From Pseudoalteromonas nigrifaciens (GTDB lineage: Bacteria > Pseudomonadota > Gammaproteobacteria > Enterobacterales > Alteromonadaceae), in contig NZ_CP011036.1 in assembly GCF_002221505.1 (NCBI RefSeq), forward strand, positions 3,100,001 through 3,164,000: a stretch of 64,000 nt of DNA. The letters run 5' to 3'. The position numbers were made by a program, and so were the translations under genes. Below the pieces are notes generated by a model. The model was not told the origin of the DNA. It saw only the letters and a list, made by a program, of their open reading frames with translations, and made no database searches. Positions 42,024 through 50,623 of this stretch are shown here, in pieces. Within the stretch, counting starts at the first letter, position 1, and each line of letters starts with the position of its first letter.

Positions 42024-42058
42024 CCACCACTTCGTGGTGGTGCGCCTTTCACCACCAC
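42024..42058. other. Two mutually exclusive hairpins at the tnpA-side end
   Basis: The central GTGGTGG (42034-42040) can pair with CCACCAC before it (42024-42030, loop TTC). Extended to GTGGTGGTG (42034-42042) it can instead pair with CACCACCAC after it (42050-42058, 7-base loop). It begins directly after the tnpA stop. It may terminate tnpA mRNA or be the DNA structure recognised by TnpA. Confidence 0.6.
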
Positions 42059-42113
42059 CTAAATTAACTCGCTTTGGCTCATTAGATTTAGATGGAGCAC
42101 TTGGCGCTATTGG

Positions 42114-43357
42114 GTAGATAACACTAAGTGACCGGTTAATGCAGCTCTTAAGCCTATATCAACGGTTTCTTGGTCACGCATTTCGCCGACCATAATAATG
42201 TCGGGATCTTGTCGTAATGCGGTACGTAAAATACTCGCAAAACTTAAGCCAATTTTATTATTTATCTGTACTTGGTTTATACGCCCAATTCGGTATTCAA
42301 CCGGATCCTCTACGGTAATAATTTTACTTTCTTGTTGATTAAGCTCGCTTAACGCTCCATACAAAGTGGTGGTTTTACCCGAGCCAGTTGGCCCTGTTAC
42401 CAATACCATACCATGGGGGCGTTTAATAATACTGCGCACCCGTTTTAAAATATGTGCCGGCATACCGGTTTCATCTAACGATAATAACCCGGCTGATTGA
42501 TCGAGCAAGCGCATCACTACAGATTCGCCATGTTGAATCGGCATGGTCGAGAGTCGTACATCTATACTGTGGCTACGCACTTTAATATTAAAGCGGCCGT
42601 CTTGTGGCAGGCGCTTTTCTGAAATATCTAACCCCGACATTAACTTTAAACGCAGTACTAAAGCTGAGGCTATTTTCACCTGATTTAAGGTATGCTCTTG
42701 CAGTACGCCATCAACCCGCTGGCGAATACGTAATAAGCCTTCATCGGGCTCAATATGAATATCTGAGGCACGTACTTGCACCGCATCTTCAAAAATAGAT
42801 TGCAGCAACTTAACCACGGTAGCATCGGATGTTTCGTCACCGAGTGAATTAAGATCGAATTCTTCTACATCTTGGTATTCTTCGTGTAATTGCTCTGCAA
42901 AACTAGTGATCTCTTCTGTACGACGGTATACGTTGTCAAATGCCGCCATTATTTGGCTTTCTTGCACAACCGCTAATTCTATTCGCTTTGGGGCGAGTAT
43001 AGGAGCAAGTTGATCTAACCCTCTTAGGTCAGCAGGATCGCTCATCCCAACTAAAACTGAGTCGCCGTTGTCTTCAATAACTAACGCTCGGTAGCGCCGT
43101 GCGTACACTTCTGATAAAAGCTTAGATACATCCGGTGATATTCTACGCTGCGAAATATCTAAAAAAGGAACTTTAAGCTGCTGCGCTAAAAAGCGTAGTA
43201 ATTGTGGTTCACTAATAAATTCAAGTGTGATTAGGGTAGAGCCCAGTTTACGACCCGTAGCCGCTTGAACATTTAAGGCTTCACTTAACTGTGCTTCGGT
43301 GATCATATGCTCATGAACAAGTAAATCCCCTAAACGCATTTTTAAACTAGGTCTCAT
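42114..43357 (-). pseudogene. mshE: 5' fragment of mshE before IS insertion
   Basis: The N-terminal 415 codons of the pilus extension ATPase. Residues 8-31 (RLGDLLVHEHMITEAQLSEA followed by LNVQ) and the related stretch from about 38 match the MshEN cyclic-di-GMP-binding pattern RLGxxL...LxxxLxxQ. Walker A is GPTGSGKTT (322-330) and Walker B contains IIMVGEMRD. The reading frame ends ...GHLVLSTQ at a TAG inside the element (42107), so the zinc region is missing. The start overlaps the mshN stop (ATGA). Confidence 0.93.
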
Positions 43358-44586
43358 ACGGCCTCCTTCAGCGCTACTAAACGCTGTAATGCATGCTGGG
43401 TCATGGCTGTATTTAACCCCCCTAAATCAAGTGCTACTTTATATAAATGCTTAGCATCGGGGTACTCGCCTAATGCATCTTTAGAGGTTGCTAACGCTAG
43501 CCACCACTTAGCTTGACTGGGCTGTAATTTAGTTAACTGCTTAAAGCTATTAAGGGCTTTATTATGCTGGTTGGCACTTTGTGCAGCCGTACCTTGTAGC
43601 ACCCAAAATTCAAAGTTTGCTTGTGTTTCAAAATCATCACTGAGTAGTTTTAATACATCGTCGTACTGCTGCTGCATGATTAGAATTTTGCTAAGCATAA
43701 TACGCCATTGCAATACATCAGGGTTTTGACTTATACCCGCTTGTAAAACCTGTTGCGCTGAGCTTATATCTTGCTGCTTAAAATAAGTTGCCGCGAGTAA
43801 GTTTCTCGCTTCTATATGCTGCTTTGATTGCGCTAAAATATTATTCAGATCGCTTATTGCTTCACTATACAAACCAAACTGTATTGCTTGCTTAGCCGCA
43901 AGCAATTGCTCAGCAATTAATACTTGCTGAGATTTAGTTTTAGATGAGCTTTTAATCATTACGTTAGCTGGCTTAGCTTTAGATACTTTAAGGTTTGGCT
44001 CAAGGCTTGGCTCAATATTTGGCAAACTACTCACAACAGCCGCCACAGCAGGTAAATTTTTATTAGCTGCAGTTACGTCCTTACTTTCACTTAACGCTTG
44101 TGGCTGAGAGTTATTAACAGCGGCGGCATCATTTATTAATTTATTTACTAATAACTGCTCAGCCTCATCAATATTTTGCGGGGCTGCTTTACCAACAACA
44201 TTCGCTACTTTAACGCCAGGTTGGGTATTTAAAACAGTCGCAATTTCTGGCTGCACATTACTATTTCCCGCTATTTCGTCAGTCACAATAATCGTGTTAG
44301 CTACACTTTTTTTAGCCGTTGCCCCTGCTTTTACTTCTTCTGGTGGTAATGCCGAGGTTAGCGTAACCGATAATTCATCCTGTGCTGGCTTATTGCTCGC
44401 CGCTGCCGGTAAAAGTAAATAAGCAGCAATAACTATGCTTATTACAGTGGCAATCACCAGCGCTTTAAATATTAAATTTTGTAGGTCGTACACTGGGGTA
44501 ACATTTACACCAACCGCGTGCTGCTGGGTAACTTGCTTGGCCTCGCGCTGTTCAATATTTTTTAGCATATTATTAATAACGCTCAT
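43354..44586 (-). CDS. mshN: MSHA biogenesis protein MshN (TPR)
   Basis: An inner-membrane protein with tetratricopeptide repeats. It begins MSVINNMLKNIEQREAK, has one membrane helix (about 33-60), a low-complexity periplasmic linker, and TPR helices from about 240 to the end. ATG 44586 overlaps the mshM stop (ATGA), which decides the start. Confidence 0.88.
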   Translation of the reverse strand: MSVINNMLKNIEQREAKQVTQQHAVGVNVTPVYDLQNLIFKALVIATVISIVIAAYLLLPAAASNKPAQDELSVTLTSALPPEEVKAGATAKKSVANTIIVTDEIAGNSNVQPEIATVLNTQPGVKVANVVGKAAPQNIDEAEQLLVNKLINDAAAVNNSQPQALSESKDVTAANKNLPAVAAVVSSLPNIEPSLEPNLKVSKAKPANVMIKSSSKTKSQQVLIAEQLLAAKQAIQFGLYSEAISDLNNILAQSKQHIEARNLLAATYFKQQDISSAQQVLQAGISQNPDVLQWRIMLSKILIMQQQYDDVLKLLSDDFETQANFEFWVLQGTAAQSANQHNKALNSFKQLTKLQPSQAKWWLALATSKDALGEYPDAKHLYKVALDLGGLNTAMTQHALQRLVALKEAV

Positions 44587-45485
44587 AGCCACTGCCTCCA
44601 TACCCAAATTGCAGCAATAGCGATAACACTTATCGTAATAGCACTATAGCTCCAGTAATAACCCACTCTGTATTTAGCACAATCTTCGGTATCTTTTATT
44701 GCCAGCTGAATATGGCGCGTAGTTATTGCATTTAAGCCCTCTCCATAAGCTTGCAATAACGCTTTGTGGCATAAAATATTAACCAAACGCGGAATGCCTC
44801 TACTCGCACGTGCAATTTTTAACCCCATCCGATTATTAAATAAAGGGGGCTGATTAAAACCCGCCACTTGTAGCCGGTGGTTTATATAATAAATAACCTC
44901 TGCTGCTGTCATTGGTCTTAACGCATACGAAAAGCTAATTCGTTGGCGTAATTGCCTTACCTTATTATTGGCTAGTTTTTCATCAAGCTCGGGTTGTCCA
45001 AAAAGCACCACCTGAATCAATTTTTCACTTTCGGTTTCTAAATTGGTAAATAGTCGTAACGCTTCTAAGGTCTCCCAGCTCAAACATTGCGCTTCGTCTA
45101 TTAGTAAAACCACCCGCTTGTTGTCGCTTTGTAAGCTCAATAAGTGATGGTTTATAAGCTGGCTTAGCGCTTGCTGATCTAACGCTTTGTCTACGTCCAT
45201 TCCCAGCTCTATAGCCAGCGCCCAGCGTAACTCTTCTGGGCTTAAATATGAGTTAGGTAAATAAGCAACTGTGTAGTCATGCTCAATATGATTAAGTAAC
45301 TTCCTACACAATAAGGTTTTACCTGTACCAACCTCACCGGTCACTTTAATAAACCCCTCACCCATTGCTATTGCAGTTGTAAGCACTTGCATTGCCTCGT
45401 GATGCGGCGCAAGCGCACAAAAGAACTCGGTGTTAGGGGTTAAGGTGAAAGGCATTTCACTTAGGTTAAAAAAGCTTAAATACAT
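44583..45485 (-). CDS. mshM: MSHA biogenesis ATPase MshM (ExeA-like)
   Basis: A 300-residue AAA ATPase of the ExeA/GspA group. It starts MYLSFFNLSEMPFTLTPNTE. Walker A is GEVGTGKTLL near 50 and Walker B is VVLLIDEAQ near 125. A membrane helix lies at the C terminus (about 275-296). ExeA-type proteins help place the secretin. It follows mshL by 2 bases. Confidence 0.9.
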   Translation of the reverse strand: MYLSFFNLSEMPFTLTPNTEFFCALAPHHEAMQVLTTAIAMGEGFIKVTGEVGTGKTLLCRKLLNHIEHDYTVAYLPNSYLSPEELRWALAIELGMDVDKALDQQALSQLINHHLLSLQSDNKRVVLLIDEAQCLSWETLEALRLFTNLETESEKLIQVVLFGQPELDEKLANNKVRQLRQRISFSYALRPMTAAEVIYYINHRLQVAGFNQPPLFNNRMGLKIARASRGIPRLVNILCHKALLQAYGEGLNAITTRHIQLAIKDTEDCAKYRVGYYWSYSAITISVIAIAAIWVWRQWL

Positions 45486-45487
45486 AA

Positions 45488-47146
45488 TTAGTTCTTATAC
45501 CAAGTGTCTAAAAGCTGACGGCTTTCGGCTTGCTGCTTTTTCCAAGTGTCGGGCATAACCACTGTTGGGCGGATCAAAATAATAAGTTCTTTTTTCTCTT
45601 GGCGTTTACGTATGTTTTTAAATAAATTACCAAATATGGGAATATCGCCAAGAATAGGTGTTTTGGTTTCTTCGTCCTGCGTTGAGGTTTGCATTAAGCC
45701 ACCAATAACCACTATTTCACCGCTTTGAGCGCGAATAACAGTGTCTGACTCTCTAATATTGCTTTGCGCAAGCGGCAACTCAAAACGTTGGTCATCTAAG
45801 GTAATTACCTTTAGCTGCTCTTGGGTTTCGGTTACCGACGGATGGACATGCAAAATAACCGAGCCATACTTATCTATTTGTGGCGTAACATCTAAAGCAA
45901 TCCCCGAAAAAAATGGCGTTAAGTCAATTTCAGGCGAAGTGGTGGTTGAGGTTCCGGTTACTGTGGTGCTCGACACATTAGTAACAAAATACTCGTCCTG
46001 ACCTACTTTTATCACTGCTTTTTGATTATTAGTGGCTGTAACCCTAGGATTTGACAACATTTGTACGTCGCCTTGGGTTTCCAATAAATTAATCACGCCG
46101 TTAAAATCGCCGCGTTCAATGGTTAACGACGATACCCCGCCAAGCGATGCTGAAAGGTTATTACCAAAATTACCTGCCGTAGTAGCAAAGGATATACTGC
46201 TGCCTAAACCGCTTGATATACGCTCCCAGTTAACCCCTTGCTGGTACTCATCTTTTAGCGTTATTTCTATAATTTTTGCCTCAAGAATTACTTGGCGTTG
46301 CAGGTTTTCTTGGCTTTGGCGTAAAAATTCTTTTAGCTGGCTAATTTCACTTGGCAAAGCATTTACGGTAACTAAACTGGCTTGAGGACTGGTGATAACA
46401 TAGCGGCCATCGTTAGCACCAATGAGCGACTTAAGCGCTACTTCTAGCTCTTGCCAAAAATCATTTTTATTAATTGTTTGAATACGTGAACCGTTTAAAT
46501 CTAAATTTTGACTGCCACCACCAAACTCATTATTTTGTTGTCCACTGTTACTTGAACCACCACTGGAGCTACCGCTATTTTGTGCTAATTGGCTCACACC
46601 ACCGGCCACGACACTCACGGTTGACTGCCCATGGCGCTGCATCATTAAATAGTTAACAGGAATAGTTTCGGTGCGCATGATCGCGGGCAGCACTTGCACA
46701 ATGCGCCCTTCGTTTACAATATCTAACGGGTACATGCGTTTAATAACCGCAATCACCTCATCAAATGTAACCCCTTTTAAATTAAGGCTAATAGTGCCAC
46801 TTACTTGAGGATGAACTGCTACGCTAAAAGGCGTACCGTCGGTTAGCCCTGCAAAAAATGCTCCCATCTCAACGTCATTAGCGGCCACATCAAAACGCTT
46901 TATAGCCAAGTCATCACTCAGACTTTGCTCGTTATTAATTGATGATAATAAGCTTTGTGCTAATTCATTGGGCATCTCTAGTGGCGCAATAGTTTTAGCT
47001 TGAGCTGAATCGGCCGCAAACTCTTGTCCAATATGCGATTTAAGCTCTTTACCCGGCTTAAAGCTATGGCAAGCAGTTAAAAACGTCGGTAATAATAAAA
47101 GCACCAACCATGGGCTAGATAAATTATTTTTTAATTTTATAGTCAT
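45488..47146 (-). CDS. mshL: MSHA secretin MshL
   Basis: The outer-membrane secretin of the pilus, 552 residues. It has a lipoprotein signal (LLLPTFLTAC, lipidated C26). An N-terminal secretin/TonB short domain lies at about 105-165 and a serine/glycine/asparagine linker near 190-215. The secretin domain ends with QSGEIVVIGGLMQTSTQDEE and ILGDIPIFGNLFK. The start overlaps the mshK stop by 23 bases. Confidence 0.94.
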   Translation of the reverse strand: MTIKLKNNLSSPWLVLLLLPTFLTACHSFKPGKELKSHIGQEFAADSAQAKTIAPLEMPNELAQSLLSSINNEQSLSDDLAIKRFDVAANDVEMGAFFAGLTDGTPFSVAVHPQVSGTISLNLKGVTFDEVIAVIKRMYPLDIVNEGRIVQVLPAIMRTETIPVNYLMMQRHGQSTVSVVAGGVSQLAQNSGSSSGGSSNSGQQNNEFGGGSQNLDLNGSRIQTINKNDFWQELEVALKSLIGANDGRYVITSPQASLVTVNALPSEISQLKEFLRQSQENLQRQVILEAKIIEITLKDEYQQGVNWERISSGLGSSISFATTAGNFGNNLSASLGGVSSLTIERGDFNGVINLLETQGDVQMLSNPRVTATNNQKAVIKVGQDEYFVTNVSSTTVTGTSTTTSPEIDLTPFFSGIALDVTPQIDKYGSVILHVHPSVTETQEQLKVITLDDQRFELPLAQSNIRESDTVIRAQSGEIVVIGGLMQTSTQDEETKTPILGDIPIFGNLFKNIRKRQEKKELIILIRPTVVMPDTWKKQQAESRQLLDTWYKN

Positions 47147-47447
47147 ATAATTCTAATTTTATTTGCTTATCATCATTAGCTAACACAACATGTTTTGAGT
47201 TGATACTTAGCACTCGAAACCCCTCTATAGCATCGCCTGCTTTATATAGATGCCCTGAAATAATCGCTTTATATGCCGTACTATTTTTAATAATAGATTG
47301 CAGCTTAAACTCCGTTTTTTGTGCAACCACTACGCCATTACTGATAAACATTGCGGGCTTAGTTGGATCCAGTAGCTGCGCTGCAGCACTAGGTGTGACA
47401 AGGCACACCATTAAAATATAAAAACTATAACGCAATAAATTTTTCAT
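47124..47447 (-). CDS. mshK: MSHA biogenesis protein MshK
   Basis: A small exported protein of 107 residues, PilP-like. It has an N-terminal signal (MKNLLRYSFYILMVCLVTPS) and LDPTKPAMF followed by LQSIIKNSTAYKAIISGHLY, typical of MshK. It overlaps both mshJ and mshL. Confidence 0.86.
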   Translation of the reverse strand: MKNLLRYSFYILMVCLVTPSAAAQLLDPTKPAMFISNGVVVAQKTEFKLQSIIKNSTAYKAIISGHLYKAGDAIEGFRVLSINSKHVVLANDDKQIKLELYDYKIKK

Positions 47448-48111
47448 TCGCGCTCACCGTAGCAATTTGCAAAGTTAACTCAGCTTGCGGATACGTCTGT
47501 ACCTGATAGCTAAACTCTTGAATTAATAATTTGTTTTGATTACTTTTTAACGCAGCTAAATATTGCATTAAATTAAAGTAACTACCGTGTAAGGTAAGCA
47601 CCATTTGATGTTCAAAAAATAGCGTTTGTGTATCATTTTCCCCTAGTTTTTCTACATCAATTGCTTTAGCTGGCTTTACTTTAAAACTCACAACTTGCAC
47701 TTCGGTGCTGTTAATTAATAAGTCTTTTAATACCGCGGGCACTTTTTTAGCAGCAATAAACCCTTGGCTAAAGGTATTAAGCTGTTTATTAATGAGCTGC
47801 TGCCGTTGTTTTACTTGCGCTATTTGCTGTTGTAAAACTTGGGTATAGTTATGGCTAAGCGCCTGCTCTAACATAGAAAGTTGGTCGTTTGCTTGCTGTA
47901 ACTCTTGCAATATTGAATGCTGCTGCGACTCAATTCGACTAACTGCATCTTGCTGTGGAAAAATAAAAAATAACACACCTAAGTAAATAATGATTAACAA
48001 ACCAACAAACTGCGTTAAGTACTTCTCACGCTTTTGCAATGCCGCAAACTGCGCTTGATACTTAACCCAAGTAGGCCAACTTGTTTTTTTGCTCTCTTTA
48101 TTTTGGCTCAT
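47425..48111 (-). CDS. mshJ: MSHA biogenesis protein MshJ (PilO-like)
   Basis: A bitopic inner-membrane alignment protein of 228 residues. A helix at about 38-52 is followed by a coiled coil (65-120) and a ferredoxin-like C-terminal domain. It overlaps the mshI2 stop (ATGA). Confidence 0.85.
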   Translation of the reverse strand: MSQNKESKKTSWPTWVKYQAQFAALQKREKYLTQFVGLLIIIYLGVLFFIFPQQDAVSRIESQQHSILQELQQANDQLSMLEQALSHNYTQVLQQQIAQVKQRQQLINKQLNTFSQGFIAAKKVPAVLKDLLINSTEVQVVSFKVKPAKAIDVEKLGENDTQTLFFEHQMVLTLHGSYFNLMQYLAALKSNQNKLLIQEFSYQVQTYPQAELTLQIATVSANEKFIAL

Positions 48112-48707
48112 GGCTTAACTCCCTTACCGCTCAGGTCGGTGGCAACGTTAAACTCGCTAACCCCATCTTCAGTAGCTAGCTCCAGCACTGAGAACTCTTT
48201 ATCAGCAAAAAAAGTGGATTGCTTTAAATTACTAAACCAAATGGGTAAATACTTAGACTGTAAGGTTTGCCCATGTAAAGTAACTTTTTGGCCTATAAAC
48301 TGAATTTCGGTAAGCCAAATATTCGATTCATGATATTGCGCTAAATCTCGCATTACTTCGGCATAATCGGTTTTAGATTGTGCTGATGTTTGCGCTAAGT
48401 AGCTAAACACTTGTTGTTTATGCTGTATTTCTTGCTGTAGTGTTTTTAATTCACTTATTAATAATGTTTTATTTTGTTTATCGGCAAGTTGCTGTTTTAC
48501 CACTTCTAGCTGAGTTTTAGCTTGCTTAAGCTGCACTTTACTTTGCTGTAAAAGTATATGGTTTGCATGTTCTTTGTAGGCATAAAGTGACCACACAATA
48601 GCAATAATAATTAACGCGCCACCCCACAGTATTAGCATATTTTGCAGTAATACTGGATCACGCCTTACACGTAAGGACTTTTGATAAAAGTTAATCCGGG
48701 TTTTCAT
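48108..48707 (-). CDS. MSHA biogenesis protein MshI2 (PilN-like)
   Basis: A bitopic inner-membrane protein of 199 residues beginning MKTRINFYQKSLRVRRDPVL. A helix at about 25-44 is followed by a coiled coil (50-95) and a small C-terminal domain. With MshI and MshJ it resembles the PilMNO alignment complex. The overlap with mshI is ATGA. Confidence 0.85.
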   Translation of the reverse strand: MKTRINFYQKSLRVRRDPVLLQNMLILWGGALIIIAIVWSLYAYKEHANHILLQQSKVQLKQAKTQLEVVKQQLADKQNKTLLISELKTLQQEIQHKQQVFSYLAQTSAQSKTDYAEVMRDLAQYHESNIWLTEIQFIGQKVTLHGQTLQSKYLPIWFSNLKQSTFFADKEFSVLELATEDGVSEFNVATDLSGKGVKP

Positions 48708-49636
48708 ATCACAGACTCCGGCTCAGTTAATTGATAAGCCGCACCCAATGCGTAGTAATATTGCGTTTCTAATTGCTGTGCTAGGTCTAGGGTTGGTTTA
48801 AAATCAATCACTTTAACTTGTAAAAACTCAGCCAACTCTGCTCTAAGTGTTAGTGACGTCAAATCGTCACACTGTAGCTGAATACTGCGAATAGGTGGCT
48901 GCTTCAACTGGCTCTCAAAAAAGTCCATAGAACGCTGAATTTCAAGTCCAAATGCCTCTACCAACTCTTGGCTTTGATCTTTATCTGACATACCCAGTAA
49001 GCCATTTAAACGCCGAGTAAGTAATAGCTGCCCATCGCGAATAATTAAAATACGTGGCTCAAAGCTGGCATGCTGCACAATGAGCATGTGGGCGTCTTTA
49101 CTCGTGCCGAGTAGAGTTACAAGAGTCATTTCCTCTGATGTCATAGTGCGTAAAAGAGGCTTTACCTGCTTAAAACTATCTATAAACGGCAATAACTGCA
49201 GCTTACTGGTAATAAACACGTTCATTTTTTTACTTTGCATCGGCAATGTAATTGGATAATCAATAAAATCAGCAACAATATTTTCAGGATCAATATCGAC
49301 TAGATCTTTCGTTGTCCACGGTAGCGATTGAATGATCTCTTCATCACTTAGTGCGGGTTTTTCTATTTGTACAATTTGATAAAGAGAATGAGGAATAACT
49401 AAGTTCACTGCGCACACATCACTACTAACCTGTTGCGTACATAGCGTAATTGCAGCAGTATAGTCATGTTTTTCAGTGATCTCTACACTGTGATATTTGT
49501 GTATTTTCCAGTGTCCATACTGTTTTTTTAAACAGACTGCATTAACGGTATTAGCATATGTTGCTACACCTACAACTGTATTTTTATCTAAACTACGCTT
49601 GAACAAGGAAAACAGTGAAAACAGTTTTCTTTTCAT
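48704..49636 (-). CDS. mshI: MSHA biogenesis protein MshI (PilM-like)
   Basis: A cytoplasmic actin-like protein of 310 residues, related to PilM, and the first gene of the MSHA operon here. It includes EEIIQSLPWTTKDLVDIDPE, typical of this family. It is divergent from the PLP enzyme gene with a 76-base gap that should hold the operon promoter. Confidence 0.87.
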   Translation of the reverse strand: MKRKLFSLFSLFKRSLDKNTVVGVATYANTVNAVCLKKQYGHWKIHKYHSVEITEKHDYTAAITLCTQQVSSDVCAVNLVIPHSLYQIVQIEKPALSDEEIIQSLPWTTKDLVDIDPENIVADFIDYPITLPMQSKKMNVFITSKLQLLPFIDSFKQVKPLLRTMTSEEMTLVTLLGTSKDAHMLIVQHASFEPRILIIRDGQLLLTRRLNGLLGMSDKDQSQELVEAFGLEIQRSMDFFESQLKQPPIRSIQLQCDDLTSLTLRAELAEFLQVKVIDFKPTLDLAQQLETQYYYALGAAYQLTEPESVI

Positions 49637-49712
49637 ATAGCTACTATTATTATTAGTCGATGTACTAACTGCCGTACATTTTCATTACTTTGCCAAGTGA
49701 TTATTACAAATA

Positions 49713-50621
49713 ATGTTAAATAAACTTAAAATAAATGAAAACAATCAAATACAACAAATAGATAGTGATTTATTAAAGCGCAAAAATATATTTTTAGGCG
49801 TTAAGCGCGATGATCTACTCCACCCCCTCATAAGTGGAAATAAATGGCGAAAGCTTAAATACAATTTAGCCCAGATGCAGGCGCTTAAAAAAACTGAATT
49901 ACTCACTTTTGGTGGTGCTTTTTCTAATCATATTCATGCGTGTGCGGCGGCTGGCAAGTTTTTTAATATAAAAACGCACGGGATTATTCGCGGCCCAGAA
50001 CTAGACCCTAACAATCCTACACTTTTGTTCGCACAGCAATGTGGTATGCAGCTACACCCAATCACACGTATAGAGTACAAACAACGTAGCCAAAGCGATT
50101 ATTTAACGCAGTTGCAATCGCGTTTCCCTAATGCCTATATTTTACCTGAAGGTGGGACAAATAAACTGGCGCTTGAGGGTTGTAAAGAGCTTGCCCTGAG
50201 CTTACCTAAGCACGACTACTTAGTTTGCCCCACAGGAAGCGGTGGCACCTTAGCGGGACTTATTGAAGGCAGTTCAGTTAATACAACGGTACTGGGAATT
50301 GCGGTACTAAAACAAGCTGACTATTTACGCGATGAAATTAAAGCGCTTAGCCCTAAAGCCGCTTCACAAACTAATTGGCAATTATTATGTGATTTTCATG
50401 GTGGTGGTTATGGTAAGTTTTCTGCCGAACTTTGGCAGTTTTGCCAATACATGAAAACTGAGCACCAACTGCCATTAGAGCCTATTTATACTGGTAAAAT
50501 GATGCATGCTTTGTGGCAATTAATTGCGCAGGACTACTTTGCGCCAGGCAGTAAAATTATTGCGGTTCATACGGGTGGGTTACAAGGATTAGATGGTTTA
50601 AAATACAGAGGACTTATTTAA
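49713..50621 (+). CDS. PLP-dependent ACC deaminase / D-cysteine desulfhydrase family enzyme
   Basis: A tryptophan-synthase-beta-fold PLP enzyme of 302 residues. K44 (SGNKWRKL) should bind PLP. GGAFSNH and PTGSGGTLAG (phosphate loop) are clear. Family members act on ACC, D-cysteine or similar; the substrate cannot be told here. It is the only plus-strand gene in this region and separates the csrD/mshH-like gene from mshI. Confidence 0.85.
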   Translation: MLNKLKINENNQIQQIDSDLLKRKNIFLGVKRDDLLHPLISGNKWRKLKYNLAQMQALKKTELLTFGGAFSNHIHACAAAGKFFNIKTHGIIRGPELDPNNPTLLFAQQCGMQLHPITRIEYKQRSQSDYLTQLQSRFPNAYILPEGGTNKLALEGCKELALSLPKHDYLVCPTGSGGTLAGLIEGSSVNTTVLGIAVLKQADYLRDEIKALSPKAASQTNWQLLCDFHGGGYGKFSAELWQFCQYMKTEHQLPLEPIYTGKMMHALWQLIAQDYFAPGSKIIAVHTGGLQGLDGLKYRGLI

Positions 50622-50623
50622 AA

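Larger units (their letters stand above)
40315..42113. mobile_element. IS200/IS605-type insertion sequence inside mshE
   Basis: An element of about 1.8 kb with divergent tnpB (minus) and tnpA (plus). It sits between mshE codons for S-T and L-H-T-N-D. The two halves rejoin as TCT AC(T/C) TTA CAT ACT without lost or duplicated bases. Absence of target duplication and of terminal inverted repeats, together with subterminal hairpins, is typical of single-strand Y1 transposition. Edges are accurate to 1-2 bases because the flank and the element end share T or C bases. Confidence 0.88.

Noticed and set aside
42043..42117. Coding-like stretch reading KLTRFGSLDLDGALGAIG before a stop, next to the IS edge
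   Set aside because: It is too short and has no start or ribosome site; it lies across the hairpins of the element end. It is most likely chance or a remnant.
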